A stretch of DNA of 64,000 bases from Bradyrhizobium elkanii USDA 76 (lineage in GTDB: Bacteria > Pseudomonadota > Alphaproteobacteria > Rhizobiales > Xanthobacteraceae), in assembly GCF_023278185.1 (NCBI RefSeq), contig NZ_CP066356.1:2472001-2536000 (forward strand), read 5' to 3'. The position numbers and the translations under genes were made by a program. Of this stretch, positions 44,146 through 51,665 are shown piece by piece. Numbering within the stretch: position 1 is the first letter of the stretch; the number at the start of each line of letters is the position of its first letter. The notes below the pieces were generated by a model, which ran no database searches, was not told the DNA's origin, and was given only the letters and a program-made list of their open reading frames with translations.

Positions 44146-44721
44146 TCAGTTGTTCTTCACCACCACGGTGGTGCCGACCGAGACGCGACCATAGAGATCG
44201 GTGACGTCGTCGTTGGTCATGCGGAAGCAGCCCGACGAGACGGCCTGGCCGATCGTCTCCGGCTCGTTCGAACCGTGGATGCGGTAGAGCGTCGAGCCGA
44301 GATACATCGCGCGCGCGCCGAGCGGGTTCTCGATACCGCCGTTCATGTGGCGCGGCAGATCGGGGCGGCGGCGCAGCATCTGCGACGGCGGCGTCCACGA
44401 CGGCCATTCCTTCTTTGCGGAGATGCGGTGGACGCCGCCCCAGCGGAAGCCGTCGCGGCCGACGCCGATGCCGTAGCGCAGCGCCTGGCCGTTCGCCAGC
44501 ACCAGATAGAGCCGGCGCTCGGCGGTGTTCACCACGATGGTGCCGGGGGCGTAGTTGGTCGGGTAGTTGACGGTCGTGCGCGGGATCGGGCTTGCGCCGC
44601 CGCCGCCGAAGAAGCTCGGGGGCTCGGCCTGGTAGCCGCGGGAGTCGAAGAACTGGGCGTGGGCCTGGCCGGCACCTGCCAGGATCGTGAGCGCGGCAAA
44701 CATCAAGGCAATCGGGCGCAT
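44146..44721 (-). CDS. L,D-transpeptidase (YkuD domain)
   Basis: A 191-residue exported enzyme. The signal peptide is MRPIALMFAALTILAGAGQA. The YkuD core starts at TIVVNTAERRLYLVLANGQA and has the catalytic motif HGSNEPETIGQAVSSGCFRM with the nucleophile Cys. It forms 3-3 or lipoprotein crosslinks in peptidoglycan. The start at 44721 fits the signal; an ATG at 44742 adds seven residues. Multiple paralogues are usual in rhizobia. Confidence 0.92.
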   Translation of the reverse strand: MRPIALMFAALTILAGAGQAHAQFFDSRGYQAEPPSFFGGGGASPIPRTTVNYPTNYAPGTIVVNTAERRLYLVLANGQALRYGIGVGRDGFRWGGVHRISAKKEWPSWTPPSQMLRRRPDLPRHMNGGIENPLGARAMYLGSTLYRIHGSNEPETIGQAVSSGCFRMTNDDVTDLYGRVSVGTTVVVKNN

Positions 44722-44905
44722 GGTCGTCGTCCTCGCGAACAATCAAATATGCAGTCAGAGAGGCCATAATTGCCGGCGTTTCGCAAGCGACGAAGCCGTG
44801 ACCTCAGGCATTTTCGAACAACACGGTTTAAAAAGGCAACAGATCGGAAGCGATACCTGCATTGTCCGGCCAAGCCTTTGACGAAGCGGATGAAGAATGG
44901 TTGAT

Positions 44906-45029
44906 CTGGAGCGTCTTCAAGCGAAGTGGGTACCGGTTCGCGTCGAGAAAACGCGACCAAACAAAAGCTGGAGCGTCTTCAAGCGAAGTGGGCAGCGGTT
45001 CGCGTGAAGAAAACGCGACCAAACAAAAG
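44906..45029. repeat. Family B repeat, tandem pair of 62-bp units
   Basis: Units 44906-44967 and 44968-45029 abut with no gap. Both read CTGGAGCGTCTTCAAGCGAA, GTGGG, CGGTTCGCGT, GAAAACGCGACCAAACAAAA and G, and differ at only a few bases (GTACC against GCAGC, TCGAG against GAAGA). Both lie in the 389-bp gap upstream of the acetolactate-synthase-like gene. Confidence 0.85.
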
Positions 45030-45034
45030 GATAC

Positions 45035-45070
45035 GAGCATGATCCGATCCAGTCGGATCGGATCATGCTC
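45035..45070. repeat. Perfect 16-bp hairpin attached to the family B repeat
   Basis: The arms GAGCATGATCCGATCC (45035-45050) and GGATCGGATCATGCTC (45055-45070) are exact around AGTC. It lies 5 bp after the tandem B units and 40 bp before the next gene's start. The copy at 50858-50952 has the same B-plus-hairpin layout, so this is part of a composite repeat and not a gene-specific signal. Confidence 0.82.
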
Positions 45071-45110
45071 GGAAGCGACCTCAAGAACATCTCGAAACGG
45101 GAGCGAGAGC

Positions 45111-46658
45111 ATGAACGGTGCGGAAAGTCTGGTGCGGACATTGGTCGCAGGCGGCGTGGATGTCTGCTTTACCAATCCCGGCACCTCGGAGATGCATTTC
45201 GTCGCGGCGCTGGACAAGGTCCCGGGCATGCGCTGCGTACTCGGTCTGTTCGAAGGCGTGGTGACCGGTGCGGCCGACGGTTATTTCCGCATGAAGGGAA
45301 CGCCGGCCTCGACGCTGCTGCATCTCGGGCCCGGCCTCGCCAACGGCCTTGCCAATCTGCACAACGCCAAGAAGGCGCATTCCGGCATCGTCAACATCGT
45401 CGGTCAGCATGCCACCTACCACATCGGCTACAACGCGCCGCTGACATCGGACATCGAGGGCCTGGCGCGGCCGATGTCGTCCTGGGTGCGCACCTCGCCG
45501 GATGCCAGGTCGGTTGCCGCCGACGGCGCGGCCGCGATCGCCGCCGCCAGGAGCGCGCCGCCGCAGATCGCAACCCTGATCCTGCCGGCCGACACCGCCT
45601 GGAACGAAGCCGACGGCATCGCCGAGGTGCCCGTCGACACGCAGCGCCCGAGCTACTCGCCGCAGGCGGTCGATACCGCGGCGAAGATCCTGCACGGCGA
45701 TGCCGCGCATACGCTGCTGCTCGTCACCGGCAGCGCGCTGACCGAGCACGGGCTGGCGCTCGCCGAGCGCATCGCCGGCAAGACCGGCTGCACGGTGATG
45801 GGCCAGACCTATCACCCGCGCATGGCGCGCGGCCGCGGCCGCTTCTCGGTCAACCGGATTCCCTATGTGATCGAGCAGGCGCTGCCGATCCTGAAAAATT
45901 TCCGTCACATCGTGCTGGTCGAGGCCAACGATCCCGTCGCGTTCTTCGCCTATCCGAACAAGCCGAGCATGCTGAAGGCGGAAGGCTGCGAGGTGCATCG
46001 CATGACCGCCTGGGGCGAGAATTCGGTCGCGGCGCTCGAGGCGCTCGCCGGTGCCCTGCATGCGACCGCGCAGGACGTCAAGCCGCAGCAGCACCAGGAA
46101 CTGGTCAAGCCGACCGGCGCGCTCAACCATGCCACGATCGCGCAGGCGATCGCCTGCGCGATCCCCGAGAACGCCATCATGGTCGATGAATCCGTCACCA
46201 CCGGCCGCGGCTTCTTCCCGCCGACCGCGGCGGCCGCGCCGCATGACTGGCTGCAGAACATGGGCGGCTCGATCGGCTTCTCGACCCCGGTCGCGACCGG
46301 CGCCGCGGTCGCCTGTCCGGACCGCAAGGTGATCTGCATGGTCGGCGACGGCAGCGCGATGTACACGATCCAGTCGCTGTGGACCCAGGCGCGCGAAGGG
46401 CTCAACGTGGTGACCATCGTGTTCGCCAACCGCATCTATCAGATCCTGCGCGGCGAGTTCGACGGCGTCGGCGCCGGCGAGCCGGGCAAGCGGGCGCAGG
46501 ATATGCTGAAGATCGACCGGCCGACGCTCGACTTCGTCGCGCTCGCCAAGGGTATGGGAGTGCCGGGCAGGGCGGTGACGACGGCCGACGAGTTCAACAA
46601 GGCGCTCGCGGAAGCCGTTGCGGAGCCGGGACCGCGGCTGATCGAAGTGCAGATGTAA
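45111..46658 (+). CDS. Acetolactate synthase large subunit-like ThDP enzyme
   Basis: A 515-residue ThDP enzyme. The catalytic Glu is in LGLFEGVVTGAADGYF, and the cofactor motif starts MVGDGSAMYTIQSLWTQ and ends VFANRIYQIL. It is shorter than IlvB/IlvI and no small regulatory subunit is adjacent, so catabolic decarboxylation or carboligation is more likely than valine synthesis. GGGAGCGAGAGC precedes the ATG at 45111. The frame is open upstream through the repeats but without a credible start. Confidence 0.85.
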   Translation: MNGAESLVRTLVAGGVDVCFTNPGTSEMHFVAALDKVPGMRCVLGLFEGVVTGAADGYFRMKGTPASTLLHLGPGLANGLANLHNAKKAHSGIVNIVGQHATYHIGYNAPLTSDIEGLARPMSSWVRTSPDARSVAADGAAAIAAARSAPPQIATLILPADTAWNEADGIAEVPVDTQRPSYSPQAVDTAAKILHGDAAHTLLLVTGSALTEHGLALAERIAGKTGCTVMGQTYHPRMARGRGRFSVNRIPYVIEQALPILKNFRHIVLVEANDPVAFFAYPNKPSMLKAEGCEVHRMTAWGENSVAALEALAGALHATAQDVKPQQHQELVKPTGALNHATIAQAIACAIPENAIMVDESVTTGRGFFPPTAAAAPHDWLQNMGGSIGFSTPVATGAAVACPDRKVICMVGDGSAMYTIQSLWTQAREGLNVVTIVFANRIYQILRGEFDGVGAGEPGKRAQDMLKIDRPTLDFVALAKGMGVPGRAVTTADEFNKALAEAVAEPGPRLIEVQM

Positions 46659-46708
46659 GGGCGTAGTTGAAAGGCCGCGGCGGCGGCCCAGTCCAGTCGG
46701 AGGCGTCG

Positions 46709-47245
46709 ATGCAGACCGAGCTGAACAAGGTGATCGCCGCGGTGGAGGAATTCTATGCGCAGGAGATGTTCCTGCTGGAGCGCGATCTCGGCGAGCGAAC
46801 GCTCACTCACCGGCTGGCGGTCTATGTCGAGCGGCAATTTTCCGGCTGGCAGGTCGATTGCAACTACGACCGGCTCGGCGAACGCACGCTGCGGCTGCCG
46901 CGCGGCTCGGGGAGCTCGACCGACGACCATCTCGGCAAGTCGATCTATCCCGATATCGTCGTGCATCAGCGCGACATCCCGAACAATCTCCTGGCCATCG
47001 AACTGCGCAAGGACAGCAATCACCAGCCGATCGAGCACGATCAGCGCAAGCTGCAGGCGCTGACCGATCCGAATGTCTGGTTTGCCTATGCGATGGGTGT
47101 GCTGGTGATCGTCGGACAAAGCGGGGTGAGCTTTACCGAGGTCTATGTTGGCGGAGCCATCGATAGCGCGACATCGCTCTGGTTTGCCGAGCGGCTACGC
47201 GAGAGCGGGCTCGCGAGCGGGCGCGACCATGGCGCTCCGCATTAA
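46709..47245 (+). CDS. PD-(D/E)XK nuclease-like hypothetical protein
   Basis: A 178-residue protein starting MQTELNKVIAAVEEFYAQEM, with CGGAGG upstream of the ATG at 46709. The order is an N-terminal helical Glu region (LTHRLAVYVERQF), then IYPDIVVHQRD and NNLLAIELRKDSNHQ. This is the pattern of a PD-(D/E)XK fold in which the usual ExK reads ELR-K, so the catalytic Lys may be shifted or lost. Members of such families occur as lone genes or with restriction/defence genes; no partner is seen here. It follows the ThDP gene by 50 bp. Confidence 0.6.
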   Translation: MQTELNKVIAAVEEFYAQEMFLLERDLGERTLTHRLAVYVERQFSGWQVDCNYDRLGERTLRLPRGSGSSTDDHLGKSIYPDIVVHQRDIPNNLLAIELRKDSNHQPIEHDQRKLQALTDPNVWFAYAMGVLVIVGQSGVSFTEVYVGGAIDSATSLWFAERLRESGLASGRDHGAPH

Positions 47246-47438
47246 GTCTATCGATGAATCTTGCTCCGCGTTGCAGTGATAGCCCGTTTGGATCATGCGT
47301 GGCCCCTGCACGCGCGGCACAACAGAAGTGCGGGAGGTGGAGCAATTACTGGAGCTGGTGGTCAATTTTCAGAACGATCCGATGGCGGTGCGGATTATCA
47401 GCTCCGCAACTCTTTCGCTCCCCCTCCCGCACCTGAAT

Positions 47439-47505
47439 TCGCTGGTCCAACTCTCGCTGGTCCAGCTTGCACTGATCCAAATTTCCACTGATCCAACTTG
47501 CACTG
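47439..47505. repeat. Short degenerate 15-16-bp tandem repeats
   Basis: Units of the type TCGCTGGTCCAACTC, TCGCTGGTCCAGCTT, GCACTGATCCAAATT and TCCACTGATCCAACTT follow each other. On the minus strand they read as LDQ-containing pentapeptides (NLDQ, KLDQ, ELDQ). A second set, GTCCGTGCTCGACAA twice at 47611-47640, lies beyond the terminator. The 423-bp stretch 47246-47668 holds no gene I trust. Confidence 0.6.
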
Positions 47506-47570
47506 CCCGAGGTGGTCGGCGCACTTGATTGCGACGTGACAGGCCGAGGCAGCATCCGCACCGAGACAGT

Positions 47571-47597
47571 AAAAAGGCCGCCTTCGGGCGGCCTTTT
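47571..47597. terminator. Rho-independent, probably bidirectional terminator
   Basis: The stem GGCCGCC / GGCGGCC with loop TTCG is flanked by AAAAA on the left and TTTT on the right, so it can act on both strands. On the minus strand it lies 71 bp past the end of the small Lys/Ala-rich gene. Confidence 0.85.
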
Positions 47598-47668
47598 CCG
47601 TGATCGCCAAGTCCGTGCTCGACAAGTCCGTGCTCGACAAGTGGATCACCGAGCGCGATTGTTTCTGT

Positions 47669-47902
47669 TTATTGCTTGGTGGCATCGCTGCCGGTTGTGG
47701 CGGCACCGGTCTTGGCACCGGTCTTGGTGCTCGATTTCTTGGCGGTCTTCTTCGCTTTCTTCGGCGCCTTGGCGGCCTCGCCCTTGGTCGCGGTGTCGCC
47801 GCTTTGCGCGGTGGGGGCCGGGCTGCCGCCCGCCTTGTCCTGCGCGAGCGCGGTGGACGAGACGAAGGCAAGGGCGGTGGCGGCGAGGATCAGTGTTCGC
47901 AT
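47669..47902 (-). CDS. Small exported Lys/Ala-rich protein
   Basis: A 77-residue protein: signal peptide MRTLILAATALAFVSSTALA, then a low-complexity basic chain with KAPKKAKKTAKKSSTKTGAK. Such small cationic periplasmic proteins are common in bradyrhizobia and have no known function; binding to anionic polymers is possible. The ATG at 47902 begins the signal peptide; a GTG-like extension upstream is unlikely. It ends near a strong terminator. Confidence 0.75.
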   Translation of the reverse strand: MRTLILAATALAFVSSTALAQDKAGGSPAPTAQSGDTATKGEAAKAPKKAKKTAKKSSTKTGAKTGAATTGSDATKQ

Positions 47903-48082
47903 CGGATATTCTCCCAAGTTGGTTTCCGGCGAGCCTCAACGGGACAGAATGTCGCAGGGTTCCGCGGCGCCGATCAGCAGTCCGTGAGCTGTGCGTGAAC
48001 GGCATGGCCGCCGCGAGGCCGGCGGAACCGGGAACCGGGCGCCGCGTTATCTGGCCGGGCAGGAGTTCCGAGGAGAGACGCC

Positions 48083-48223
48083 ATGCGCTGGCGGTCAATG
48101 ACGGAAACCACCAATACGGTGCTCGACACCGCCCCCGAGGACAGCTTCTACGCGGTGGGCTGGACCATCAGCGGCGTGGCGACGCTGGCCACCATCGTCG
48201 CGATCTGGATGTTCGGGATCTGA
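48083..48223 (+). CDS. Very small single-helix membrane protein (46 aa)
   Basis: The ATG at 48083 has GAGGAGAGACGCC upstream, one of the best ribosome sites in the window. It encodes MRWRSMTETTNTVLDTAPED followed by 26 residues, with one membrane helix (VGWTISGVATLATIVAIWMF). An internal ATG at 48098 gives 41 residues. No family known. Confidence 0.65.
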   Translation: MRWRSMTETTNTVLDTAPEDSFYAVGWTISGVATLATIVAIWMFGI

Positions 48224-48292
48224 GGGCGAACGATCCACGCCAGGCAACCGGCCCGGCACCGCCGGCGGGGCGGTTGCGGCCTGCACCCTCCG

Positions 48293-48664
48293 TTACTTCC
48301 GCAGAATTGCCAGCGCTTCCCGATAGAGCTGCGAGAAGCAGACCAAGAGCGCGCTCGACAGCAGGAACATCGCTAGGCTGTCGTAGTCGTCGGCCGTCGG
48401 CCAGGAAAACTCGAAATAGGGCGGCATGAACGCCCACCAGACGATCGGAACCGTGATGATCGTGGCAAAGGCGCCGGCGGGTGCGCCGCCCATCAGGCCG
48501 GCGATCAGGATCGCCGGCACGAAGCCCGCGAAATAGAACTGCATCCCAAAGCTCGCGAACATCTCCTGGGTCGCGGTGGCCAGCACCACCGCAAGCAGGG
48601 CGACGACGAATGTCGACAAGGACCATGGCCGCAGCTTCAAAATGTAGTCGTTGCCCTTGCGCAT
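48293..48664 (-). CDS. DUF4118-like small membrane protein
   Basis: A 123-residue protein with four hydrophobic segments, including FVVALLAVVLATATQEMFA, FVPAILIAGLMGGAPAGAFA and WWAFMPPYFEF. The pattern matches the DUF4118 sensor-anchor domain of KdpD-like kinases, here as a stand-alone protein without a kinase. The start at 48664 (MRKGNDYILKLRPWS) is preferred; the frame is open further upstream. Function unknown. Confidence 0.75.
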   Translation of the reverse strand: MRKGNDYILKLRPWSLSTFVVALLAVVLATATQEMFASFGMQFYFAGFVPAILIAGLMGGAPAGAFATIITVPIVWWAFMPPYFEFSWPTADDYDSLAMFLLSSALLVCFSQLYREALAILRK

Positions 48665-48843
48665 CGAGACTCCCGGCCCCCGCGAGTTCCCGGAAGGTAG
48701 CCGAGGAGGCCCGCAAACAAAACCCCGTAGGACTCCGTGGGGCGGCGTTCTGCTCGACACCGTGAAAAGGAACCGTCCCGGTCAAGCCGCCGCCGCATTG
48801 TCGCGCTTATTGCATCGCAGCAGGGTGATTGTGGGGCAGCACA

Positions 48844-49149
48844 ATGCTGGAATTACTGATTGTCGTGCTCGTCGCCGGGATCGGGTTCGTATCGGGGTAC
48901 GGCGTCCGCGAGCTGATCTCGCGCCGCCGGCGGCGGTCTGCCCCGCGCGTTCGCATTCGCGCGCCGCGGGTTCGCGCCGCCAATGACGACAGCTCCGCCC
49001 GCGGCTGGTATCGGCCGTCCGGCACGCAGCCCACCGATCACGCCATCCCGCCGCCCGATGAACTCGACGGCGCGGTTCGCGACCTGCTCGGCGAACTCAG
49101 CCGGCGCTCCGCCAAGCCGTCATCCGCGCCGCAGCGCCGCCGGCAGTGA
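48844..49149 (+). CDS. Membrane-anchored basic hypothetical protein
   Basis: A 101-residue protein: one N-terminal helix (MLELLIVVLVAGIGFVSGYG), then a strongly basic stretch (ELISRRRRRSAPRVRIRAPR) and a short acidic C-terminal helix (PDELDGAVRDLLGELSRR). GTGGGGC lies before the ATG at 48844. The arrangement suggests a small inner-membrane protein with a cytoplasmic basic tail. No family known. Confidence 0.65.
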   Translation: MLELLIVVLVAGIGFVSGYGVRELISRRRRRSAPRVRIRAPRVRAANDDSSARGWYRPSGTQPTDHAIPPPDELDGAVRDLLGELSRRSAKPSSAPQRRRQ

Positions 49150-49240
49150 GCCGGAAACGCCGGGCCGCCGCCGCTAAGGCGTCGGCTACTTTGCATGGGG
49201 TTGTTTTCGATATTTTTGACGAGGCGGTCCCGAAGGGGAA

Positions 49241-49315
49241 TGGTGGACGCACAAGGGATCGAACCTTGGACCTCTCCCGTGTGAAGGGAACGCTCTCCCG
49301 CTGAGCTATGCGTCC
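49241..49315 (-). tRNA. tRNA-Val, anticodon CAC
   Basis: A 75-nt cloverleaf including an encoded CCA end. The acceptor stem GGACGCA pairs with TGCGTCC, the D-arm is GCTC..GAGC, the anticodon stem TTCCC/GGGAG holds the loop TTCACAC, so the anticodon is CAC and it reads GUG. The T-arm is CAAGG TTCGATC CCTTG. No integrase or duplicated 3' end is near, so it shows no sign of use as an attachment site in this window. Confidence 0.97.
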
Positions 49316-49428
49316 GGGATGTGACGTGCCAAAGGCCGCTGGTCGGCGGCCGGTCGAGTGCGGCGCTTCGTCAGAGCGTGCGATTTACGAAGTGCCGGGC
49401 AGGGGTGTCAAGCCAAACCCTGCGGGAA

Positions 49429-50712
49429 TCACGCCCCCTGCTGGCGGGCGCGCGAGGCATGCGACTGCAGCGCCCGGATGCGCTCGGCGAGCGTGCCGCC
49501 GCCCTCGGGCATCCCGCTGCCCGGCGAGGCGCCGTTGGCGGGCTTGGCCGCCGCCTTGGCCGGCACCGTCGGCTCCGCCGCCAGCATGGCCTCGATCGCC
49601 GAATTCGGGCCCTCGAGCTGGATTGCGAGCTTGGCCACCTCGGCGGCGATGTCGTTGATGCGCTCGCGCAGCAGCGCATTCTCCATCCGCTCGGTCGCCC
49701 AGGAGCTCTCGGCCTGCTGCTGAATCGCGTTGATGTCGCGCTGCAGCTTGCCGCGCTCGTCGCTGACGGTGCGCAACTGCTCTTCGACTTGAGCCTTCTC
49801 CTGGCGCAGCTTGTCGAGCGCGGAGGATTTGCCGCCGCCCACTGCTGAGATCTCCTCGCGCAGCTCCTGCACGGTGCGCTCGGCGGCGGCGTTGGCCTGC
49901 TTCAACTGGCCGTTCTCGAATTCGCGCTCGGCCAGCAGCTTGCCCTGGGTCGCAAGCCGCGTCTCGAGGTCGTTGACCCGGTTGCCGAGCATCTCGGCTT
50001 CCTTGACCTGGGCGACGAGCTGGTGATCGAGGTCGGTGACCCGCTGGCTCAGATTCTCGACCCGGCCGCGCGCGTCGGTGAGATCGCGCGTCGCGGTTTC
50101 CGACTGGCTGCGCTCCTGGGCGAGGCGGGCTTCGGTTGCCGCGAATTCCCTGGCGGCATCGCCGACCCGGTTCTTCAACTCCTCGACCTGGGTCCGCACC
50201 GCGACCAGTTCGATCTGGCGGCTGTCGGCCGTCATCGCGCGGTCGTTGAGCTCGGCGTTGATCCTGCCAAGCTCGCCCTGCTTGTCGGTCAGCGCCTGCT
50301 CGGCGTTGCGCAACAGCTCGGTCTTGGCCGAGAACTCTTCCTCGGTGGCGCGAAGCTGCTCCTTCATCGCCTTCTCGCGTGCTTCCAGCGCGAAGATCGC
50401 GGCATTCTTCTCGCCGAGCTCGATCTTCATGCGGTTGATCGCATCGGTTTTCTTGCCGAGCTCGGCGAGCTGGCTCGTGGTCTTGCTCTTGAGCTGGTCG
50501 ACGCTCATCTCGAGCCGGCGGGCCGACATGGCGAATTCGGCGCGGAGCTGGTCCTTGTCGGCCTGGATCTCGGCCATCGACAGCGGGGTGGCCGCCTCCA
50601 TGCGACGCGTGGTCAGCCGCACCGCCCGGTTATGCACCAGCGGAACGATCATCAGGCCGCACAGCATCGAGATCAGGAAACCGATCGCCGCGTACATGAT
50701 CGGCTCGATCAT
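49429..50712 (-). CDS. Membrane-anchored long coiled-coil protein
   Basis: A 427-residue protein: an N-terminal helix (MYAAIGFLISMLCGLMIVPL) then an almost continuous coiled coil from about residue 45 to 370 with many heptads (for example LRNAEQALTDKQGELGRINA). A Pro/Ala/Gly-rich linker ends in LAERIRALQSHASRARQQGA. It may act as a spacer or scaffold at the cell membrane. I know no tested function. It starts 4 bp after TCCTTGGAGTGACCCTTC read on the minus strand. It is a single gene, downstream of tRNA-Val's promoter side. Confidence 0.8.
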   Translation of the reverse strand: MIEPIMYAAIGFLISMLCGLMIVPLVHNRAVRLTTRRMEAATPLSMAEIQADKDQLRAEFAMSARRLEMSVDQLKSKTTSQLAELGKKTDAINRMKIELGEKNAAIFALEAREKAMKEQLRATEEEFSAKTELLRNAEQALTDKQGELGRINAELNDRAMTADSRQIELVAVRTQVEELKNRVGDAAREFAATEARLAQERSQSETATRDLTDARGRVENLSQRVTDLDHQLVAQVKEAEMLGNRVNDLETRLATQGKLLAEREFENGQLKQANAAAERTVQELREEISAVGGGKSSALDKLRQEKAQVEEQLRTVSDERGKLQRDINAIQQQAESSWATERMENALLRERINDIAAEVAKLAIQLEGPNSAIEAMLAAEPTVPAKAAAKPANGASPGSGMPEGGGTLAERIRALQSHASRARQQGA

Positions 50713-50857
50713 GAAGGGTCACTCCAAGGAAAGAAGGAATTTGTTAATCACAATGCCACGGCGGGCCGGCCGAAGGCCAGCCCGATTGCCGCGTTAACCT
50801 GAATTGCCAACCGTGCCGGAGCGCCGGCCTCATCGCCCGATCAGGCTGCGACCTCGA

Positions 50858-50952
50858 GCTTCGTTCCGATTGAGTCGGAACGAGGCTCTGGATTCTGTCT
50901 TGACGCGTTTTCGTGATGCGAACCGGCGTCCGCGTCGCTGGAAACGCTCTAG
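50858..50952. repeat. Composite repeat: family B unit plus hairpin (minus orientation)
   Basis: The B unit (50900-50952) read on the minus strand is CTAGAGCGTTTCCAGCGACG, CGGACGCCGGTTCGC, then GAAAACGCGTCAAG. It is followed by the hairpin TTCGTTCCGA / TCGGAACGA at 50860-50882. This is the layout of 44968-45070. The repeat's end CTAG overlaps the stop codon of eipA. Confidence 0.78.
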
Positions 50953-51554
50953 AACGGGTTCCAGGTCGCGCGCGGGGTGAATTTGAGATAGCCGACGCTG
51001 GCGCCGAGCCGCAGGCCGATGCCCGAGCGAATCGGGACCAGCACGATGTTGTTGGCGGTCAGCGCCGTCATGCCGAAGCCGCCGACGATATAGGCCGAGC
51101 CGTCGATGCCGACGAAGCGCTGATAGATCGCCTGGGTCGATGGCAGGTTGTAGACCAGCGTCATGGTCCTCGCGCCGTCGCCGCCCCAGTCGAAGCCGAC
51201 CGAGGGGCCCTGCCAGTAGACCCTGAGGTCGCCGGCGTTCTTGGTGTAGAGCGTGCCCTCGCCATAGCGCAGCCCGGCCACGAAGGCGCCGGAGCCTTCC
51301 TCGCCCAGCACATAACCATTGGGCAGGCCCCACTGGCTGACGGCGCGCTCGATGACCGAGGCGAGTCCGCGCGAGACATTGCCGAAGAACTTGTGTCCGG
51401 CATTGACCAGTTCGTCGGGCCCGTAAGTATACGGGGTCGGTTCACGCTGTGGCGGCGGATATTGCGGTGGCGGGCCCTGCTGCGCGGACGCCCCTGCGCT
51501 CCAGCACATCAGCGCGGCAAACGCGACCGCGGCAAGGCGTGATGCGAAAGTCAT
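50949..51554 (-). CDS. eipA: EipA family envelope integrity protein (DUF1134)
   Basis: A 201-residue exported protein: signal peptide (AAVAFAALMCWSAGASA), a Pro-rich stretch, then the DUF1134 domain GPDELVNAGHKFFGNVSRGL, GYVLGEEGSGAFVAGLRYGE and VYWQGPSVGFDWGGDGA. In Brucella the homologue EipA is a periplasmic beta-structured protein needed for envelope integrity, and its gene is activated by CtrA. A TTAACC half site lies at 51591-51596, 37 bp upstream of this start. The stop codon overlaps the end of a composite repeat. Confidence 0.92.
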   Translation of the reverse strand: MTFASRLAAVAFAALMCWSAGASAQQGPPPQYPPPQREPTPYTYGPDELVNAGHKFFGNVSRGLASVIERAVSQWGLPNGYVLGEEGSGAFVAGLRYGEGTLYTKNAGDLRVYWQGPSVGFDWGGDGARTMTLVYNLPSTQAIYQRFVGIDGSAYIVGGFGMTALTANNIVLVPIRSGIGLRLGASVGYLKFTPRATWNPF

Positions 51555-51590
51555 TAAGAACCCCTGCTATCGAAATCCGGGCGCTGCCCT

Positions 51591-51596
51591 TTAACC
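51591..51596. promoter_or_regulatory. Possible CtrA half site upstream of eipA
   Basis: TTAACC matches the first half of the CtrA box TTAA-N7-TTAA(C) used in alphaproteobacteria. The second half is not clear. The site counts only because eipA is CtrA-regulated in Brucella. Confidence 0.3.
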
Positions 51597-51665
51597 TGAT
51601 GCCAACAGGCACGGCTCTAGGTTGCGCCCGGTGTCCCCTCGACTCGGATGTTATCGGTATCAACT

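Noticed and set aside
45035..45070. Gene-specific hairpin attenuator or riboswitch for the acetolactate-synthase-like gene
   Set aside because: The same B-plus-hairpin structure occurs at 50858-50952 beside an unrelated gene, so it is a dispersed repeat.
47295..47528. 77-codon plus-strand frame after the PD-(D/E)XK-like gene
   Set aside because: No ribosome site, and its second half is only the 15-bp micro-repeats.
49241..49315. tRNA-Val as an integration site of a genomic island
   Set aside because: No integrase, no duplicated tRNA 3' end and no change of gene character next to it in this window.
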